This document shows positions 58,501 through 64,000 of a stretch of 64,000 nucleotides of DNA, piece after piece. Under the pieces are notes generated by a model. That model searched no databases. It worked only from the letters and a program-made list of their open reading frames with translations, and was not told the origin of the DNA. The translations under genes and the position numbers were made by a program. Origin of the DNA: Trebouxia sp. TZW2008 (Eukaryota > Chlorophyta > Trebouxiophyceae > Trebouxiales > Trebouxiaceae); contig BDIU01000062.1 of NCBI GenBank assembly GCA_002118135.1, positions 1 through 64,000 of the forward strand. The letters run 5' to 3'. How positions within the stretch are numbered: position 1 is the first letter of the stretch; each line of letters starts with the position of its first letter.

Positions 58501-61500
58501 TCATCTTCTTTGGCCCAAGTACTTCGCAGCACTGTACTTAAAACTCCATGGTCTGCTACAATCATGTGCGCTGCAATTGTACTGATCAGATTCATTGGCA
58601 CATCTACCTTGAACGCAGCACCTGCTGTGCATGTACGATGCAATACAGCGACACAGGTGTATCCTTTTGAGCGGCAGCCAGAGGTGTTGTCTCCCTGACC
58701 GTGCCCCACTGCCTTGACACCTTGACCTTGCCTGCATTGCAAAGTTATATGGTCTGCAGGCCTGCACAAGAGTGATCAGCAGTACATGCGGGCAGCTCAG
58801 CTGAAAGGCAAGAAGCCTGAGGACGAGTTCCAGTATGCCACCACTGCCAGCAAGCGGGCTGAGCGCCAGCGCCTCGTCAAGTTCATCAGGTTTGCTGCTT
58901 CTATCACGAATGGAGCCCCCTTAAGCAGACAGCTGATCTATCTTAAGCCATTGTATCTGGGTTATGAGAGACTTGTGTCTCTGGGGCAATTGAGATCAAT
59001 ATTGCAGTGCAATGACAATGCGTTGAGGCAACAAGGCAACACTAGTGCCTCATCAGCCAGCTGCAAGTGTTCACGCTTGCAAGACTACTCAGGGACCAAA
59101 AAGCAATACATGTTGACAGTACATGATGACTTGCGTGGTCTTCTAAACCTGGCACCGCGTGCGTTACCACCAATAAGGGCAGTCAAAGCTGATTTGTGTT
59201 TACCAACTTGCATGTGTGCACTTGCTGGGGTCTGACATATAACAGCTCACAAGTCAGGCAGCCTGCGCTCCTAAATCCCACTATCACTCTGCTTGCAGAA
59301 TGATTGATTACATGCTGGCTGATGCTCTGCAGCGATCACTGCTGCACGCCTTGACGCAGACTTTGGAGCTGATGACCGGTTTCTCCTGGCTGGACTACAC
59401 GCAAACCCCAGCCCAGTACCTGCCACACAGCCAGATATCCTCTGCTATTACAGTCCATTTTTGTGCTGCTTGCAGAATGGTGGACCACATGCTGGCCGAC
59501 GCTCTGCAGCAACCGTTGCTGCATGCCTTGGCACAGACCCTGGAGCTGTTAACTGGCTTCTCCTGGTTGGACTACATGCACATCCCAACTCAACACATGG
59601 CAGCCCTGATCAATGATTACGCTGCTTGCAGAATGGTGGACTACATGCTGGCTGATGCTCTGCAACAGTCGCTGCTGCATGCCTTGACACAGACTTTGGA
59701 GCTGCTGACCGGCTTCTCCTGGTTGGACTACACCCACACCCCTGCCCAGCGCCTTGCACCAATGACATCCACCCTGTCATCCATTCCCAGCCTACAGACT
59801 GGCCAATCGGCCCCAGTCATGTCCTGGCAGACGGGGCCTTCTGGGGCACAGCCCCTGCCCTTCATGTCTCCCACTACAGGTGCACAGTACAGACTGCTGC
59901 TGCACTGCCTGTATGACGCATTGTTTGGCATCTGTGATGGCAGTCTGCATTGCTCGTGCTTAGATTGTGGTCTCTGTGAACCTCAGCACGCTGACAGTTT
60001 TCTCTTTGCCAGAGTCTCTGACTGCTTTTCTGCTGATGAACTGCTGAGAAATGGTGCAATGATGATCAAAGGAACGCTTGGCATAATAGAGTCATCAAGC
60101 GCATGCTTCAGTCTGGAGAATCAGAACAGTTTGGACAGACAACAACTATAATGGCACTCAGCAAGTAATCGATTTTTGTATATGTCCAGCTCGGTTTTTA
60201 GTGTGCATTCACATGAACACATCCCTGCAGGTCTGCCAGTTGTCACACCAGGACAATCATCATTCAGGAGCAGCAGAACAGCTTCTCTACCAAGCAACAG
60301 CCTGAAGCCTTGGATTGACATCTCCCTGCTGCTAAACGGTGCTGAAGATGACCTGGTCTTCAAGCCGCCTGTGGCTGACTTTGTGCGGCACTTTGACAAC
60401 ATGCTGCGCGACCTGCCTAATACCATTGCTGTGGTGCAGAGGCTGGTCACGCATCCAGACCTTGAGGTGAGCCAGTTTGCAGTAAGTGATCTTGTGCTTT
60501 GGCACGACGAGCATTTTTCGATGTTGAGAGCTGTACAGGCAAGCTACTAGCTCAGTGCGGAGCAAGACTGCAGATCCGACTGTGCAAGCTGCCAAGGTTG
60601 GGCACTCATCTGATTGGCAAAGATGAGTTGGATGCATGCAATGCTTGCTAGCTGTAGCAGCAGGCTGGTTGCCAAACAAGGTAAGCATTTGTTTCTGTGA
60701 CAAGCAATGACATGAAGCAAGGCAGGATCCCGTATTTATCAAGATGAATGACTTGACTGCACATCTTTTGGGCACCTGCTCTTCTTCTGTTGCCCAGTTG
60801 CCAAGCTCTAATAATAGTTTGCCGTCAAGAGACAGCTAATGCCCACTGAGTCATGTGTAGCTGCAATCAGACCACCAAGTGACAATGCATGAGTGAGCGG
60901 TCAAGCGGTGTGCAGGAGCATGTAGAGGCAGGGCTGGGTGGTAGGCCTGAGGTGGGGGTCAGGGGGCTACTGCAACTGGCAGATGAAGAGCCCCAGGCAC
61001 ACCTCACTCTAGAGACCCAGGACGCTGTCAGGGCAGCCTTTGCACCTGCAGAGGAGTGCAGGCAGACCTTGCTGAAAATGAGGTACAACACATGGTCAAG
61101 CTATTTTCCATCTGCAGGACTTGTAGATACAGTTTGTTCAGTCTAGTTATGGCCCTGTTGGCAATCACTGATAACGAAGCTGCAAAGTTGCAAATAAGCT
61201 GCCGCAAGAGAGCTCATGACCCTCACCCCCTCCCCCCCTTACCCCCCTCCCCCACCAAGCTGCATCACACTTGCACAGGATGCAGGTCTGTTTGCTTTTC
61301 TTTGCTGCATCAATATACTTTGGCTTTGTGTGCATTGCAGGGATCTGGTGGTCACCAACAGGCAGCTGTCAATACAAGGAATGCGAAATGAGGTGAAGGA
61401 GGGCAGTCGCACACTTGACACCTTCAAGCAGGATGTGAGCCAGTACCTAGCACAGCAGCAGCAGATTGAGAATCTCAATCCTACTGCAGATTGCGGCATT

Positions 61501-64000
61501 GTGTGCATCAACCTACAGGTAGATCCTTGCCATTCTCCCAATAATAGTCCTTGCAGCCATGCCTGTCCCTGTTGTGCTTTGCAAGGCCACCGCATACTTC
61601 ACAGCAGGCAAAGCAGGCAGCTCTGCTGAGGCATCAAGGCAATAATGGATTGCCAAACTTGCACAAGACTCAACGCCTATGCCAAACAGACCTGTCGTTC
61701 ATGCTTCACAGCGTGAAGCCTCTTTTCATCAGTCTGGCACATGTATATGTTTTGCTCGCACCACAGAACGACCTTTCAACAGTCACAAACTCGTCTTGAA
61801 CATAACAGCTACTGAGCAAGAGCTTTGTGTGCCTTCAGGAGTTGATTGTGAAGCTGCTGCCTTCCTCCAAGCGCTGCCTTGATCTCATCCACACTCTGCT
61901 GCCTCAGTTGGCCTCCGAGGTCTATCAGACCTTCATTGCAGAGGTGATCATTGACAACCTATGTTTGCAATCATAACGTAGAGCCCGCCTGGCATGTTTA
62001 ATCGGGCATCATGAGTACAAAGCTGCTGTCTACTTGTGCTGCAGCTGCTATGCCGCCATCAATGCGAGAGCGACTTGTTCCTTGCATGTTACTTTCACAA
62101 AGGACATCATGCGCTTTGCGCTGTCTCAACAACGCGCACGCCAGGTGACAAGAATATTGGGAACAAGCCAAACTTAGACAGAGGCACCATGTAGCTAATC
62201 GCAGTCATACTAGCTTCCCAGGCTCATGGACTGTGCATATGACTCAGGTGCATGCGGCCACAAGGCGTGTGACAGCAACACCTGCTAGCCCTGAAGACTT
62301 TGCTGGTCTGCTTGGCTTCCTGGAAGAATTGGAGGAGCGCAGACAGGGCCTTGACAAAGCCTACGATCATGTATGCTTATTCCTGGGTCACTGTGCTCAC
62401 ATCAGCACACATCAACAGCTCTATATATGCTCTGTGCTGTGCATCATTATGCATGCCATTCAAAAAGGATATACAGCTGTCTCAACCCAGTGGCATTGGC
62501 AGACACCTGCCTGGTCGCTGAGCAGAATTTTGGTTTGATGAGCTCACATGACATCTTGCTTACATGAGCTTCTGATAGGCTGAGAGCCTGTGCTCAAGGA
62601 TTCTTTCACTCTGTGTGCATTCAGTTTCTGATTACATGTGCTGCTTGTGCTGCAGCTGCTGTGATGAGCAATCCCTACGACCACCAGTTCATGACACTGC
62701 ACGCATGTGACAACAGCCATGTGCCTGATGGGCAGTACATGCAGAATGGCTGTTCAATCCTGAAACATGCAGTACACAAACCTTCTGACCTTCACGTGAT
62801 GTTCAGGTGCAAGCGCACTATGAGTTGCTGCAAGAGCTGGGCATTGCAGTGCCGCCCATGGAGTTTGCTGCTTACCAGACCATGGAAGGGGATGTGCTGC
62901 TCATGCAAGACGCTGTCTACTCTGCTGAAGCCAACAAGGAGCTGTATATCCAGAGGTTCAAGGTCAGCTGCTTTGCATGTGCAAGCCACAAGTGGCAGTG
63001 CCGTACATTTGGTGCAAAGCAGCTCAAATTTATAGCGCATATGCTGTGCTGACTGCAAATCAAGAGCATCAATAACACCCTGTGCCTCTCGGCTGCTGTG
63101 TAATTGCATGCTGGCATATCCTCAGACAATGAAGTGGTGGTGCAAGTCATTGGAGGCCATACTGTCCTGCAGGCTGAGCTGGAGAGGGACACAGACAGTT
63201 TGAAGAAAGAGGTGGTGGACATACGCCTCCTGGCACAGAAGGAAATGGTCTTGGACCCTGAAGCTGAAATGCTGGAGGTATAGCAATAGCTTGTGCATGC
63301 TCAAGTGCGGAGTCAGTCTTGGCAGAAACTTGCCATCATATGACCATCAGCATGAAGCTTGACTTGCATGGAAACAATGCTTGTTTGCGTTGAACTGTCA
63401 AGGCAGAACTATTGCTTGAATACTACGCAGCACTCGAAATTGTCTGTGCAACATTTTGACTGCGTCTTGTCAATAATGCCGCTACAGGTCTCAGTCATAG
63501 CAAGCAATAGCTTTTACATCTTGTGCAGGAATGCGTCTGCAGATGTTTGTCTGTGCCACAAGTGGTGCACATGCTTGCACAAGCTACAAGCTGCAGGAGC
63601 AGCATGAGCGTTCTACCAGCATGCTGCATGACTTGGTCAGGCCTTGTGCTTCTTTGACTGTGGCATCTCTTGTTGGTACTGACCCTTGCCTTGAACTGCT
63701 GCAGGTGATTCCTTACATGGCAGAGCTGCTGGCCACGGTGCATGAGCAACAGGCACAGGCAGAGCGCATCCTTGGCTTCCAATCTCTGTTCAGGTGCCAC
63801 CTTCACGTTGTCCCTCCCCTGCAAACCCCAGCATGTGCATCACGAGCTTGACTTTGCCTTACACATCATATTGGGCAACTTGACACTGGTGTTTCCTTGG
63901 ACAAGTTTGGACAAAGACTTCACAGCTTGACAGCAGATTGCGTTATTAGTATCAAAGCCCAAAAGACGCAAAGACCATGCTATGCAGAGTGGTGGGGTCT
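55561..64000 (+). CDS. Axonemal dynein heavy chain, inner-arm type (N-terminal tail, partial)
   Basis: The tail of a dynein heavy chain, a ciliary motor; the motor domain lies beyond the right edge. The start codon is uncertain (55561 is the first ATG of the first clear exon; 55512 and upstream exons are possible). Exons: 55561-56120, 56285-56381, 56506-56661, 57155-57303, 57582-57792, 58316-58481, 58760-58889, 59299-59879, 60231-60466, 60916-61082, 61341-61518, 61839-61943, 62248-62370, 62807-62962, 63173-63277 and 63705-63793. Phases agree throughout, though small exons may be missing (one candidate at 62045-62144 does not fit). Diagnostic stretches are EFIYLVPAAKHFADYRPYEL, STMSAAGVTHFFHG, FTPLHQWEREYIIFEKL, FRMWKQFALWRRAVRERK, DLVFKPPVADFVRHFDNML, SSKRCLDLIHTLLPQ, FLEELEERRQGLDKAYDH and HYELLQELGIAVPP, as in single-headed inner-arm dyneins (DNAH3/6/7/12-like). 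The first exon is a Ser/Pro/Lys-rich non-conserved leader. Exon 59299-59879 contains a three-fold repeat. Confidence 0.88.
56699..57055 (+). repeat. Minisatellite of four 93-bp units
   Basis: Units start near 56699, 56797, 56886 and 56979, each with CA(C/T)(A/C)AGC(A/G)TG followed by TTCTGAGG and GTGCAGCTGC-like sequence. It fills most of the dynein intron 56662-57154. No exon sequence is included that I can identify. Confidence 0.8.
59299..59760 (+). repeat. In-frame triplicated dynein exon segment
   Basis: Three copies begin at 59299, 59476 and 59632 (periods 177 and 156, both multiples of three). Each is preceded by CTTGCAG and begins with the codons for RM(I/V)D(Y/H)MLADALQ, then LLHAL(T/A)QTLEL and TGFSWLDY. 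The frame is open across all three and across the sequence between them. Each copy therefore keeps a usable acceptor in the same phase. Confidence 0.9.
61220..61256 (+). other. C-rich tract in a dynein intron
   Basis: A pyrimidine stretch with runs of five to seven C (CACCCCCTCCCCCCCTTA and so on) about 85 bp before the acceptor at 61341. It may simply be the polypyrimidine part of the intron; on the other strand it has quadruplex potential. Confidence 0.4.

Noticed and set aside
62045..62144. Possible extra dynein exon bounded by CTGCAG and CAG-GTGACA.
   Set aside because: Its 100-bp length breaks the phase between exons 61839-61943 and 62248-62370, and the translation has no clear dynein match.

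Overview
This is nuclear DNA from a photosynthetic eukaryote, most likely a green alga of the core Chlorophyta (a trebouxiophyte-like alga is my guess). The genes are dense in introns. Most introns use GT donors and acceptors reading TGCAG or TTGCAG. The gene set is plant-like: a fused PP2C-protein kinase, an ARIA-type armadillo/BTB protein, biotin synthase, a probable plastid SnoaL-like protein and a MATE exporter. An axonemal dynein heavy chain implies a flagellate stage. I joined exons by hand from reading frame, splice sites and family similarity. For the ten genes complete in the window the exon phases close exactly.

Layout: (1) 361-7322 minus, PP2C-kinase fusion, cut by the left edge. 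(2) 7510-11334 minus, homogentisate 1,2-dioxygenase. (3) 11905-16442 plus, MATE transporter. (4) 16443-19420, non-coding. (5) 19421-24709 minus, PiT-family phosphate permease-like protein. (6) 24710-27129, non-coding, with a small assembly gap. (7) 27130-30373 plus, biotin synthase. (8) 31051-32842 minus, single-pass membrane protein. (9) 33943-36573 minus, CacyBP/SIP-like CS-domain protein. (10) 37052-41228 plus, ARIA-like ARM-BTB protein. (11) 41699-42878 minus, SnoaL/NTF2-like protein. (12) 43479-45697 minus, eIF3g. (13) 46029-54746 plus, Cockayne syndrome B (ERCC6) repair ATPase. (14) about 55561-64000 plus, inner-arm type dynein heavy chain, cut by the right edge. The pairs HGD/MATE, CacyBP/ARIA and eIF3g/CSB are divergent with short shared promoters. 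The genes are unrelated housekeeping functions; I see no operon or pathway cluster.

The striking content is inside the introns. First, a family of short TA-flanked inverted-repeat elements (about 144-176 bp, ends like CAGTGACTTCTC) occurs at least nine times. Seven copies are inside introns and one of them makes up nearly a whole intron, so it resembles an introner. Second, at least ten places carry tandem, mostly decayed copies of the neighbouring exon, with periods mostly between 117 and 195 bp and clustering near 165 bp. In the dynein gene such a triplication is still fully in frame, with three in-phase splice acceptors. Other points are GC-AG introns, a PiT protein lacking its signature Asn-Asp, an eIF3g without zinc-knuckle cysteines, and a CacyBP without an SGS domain.
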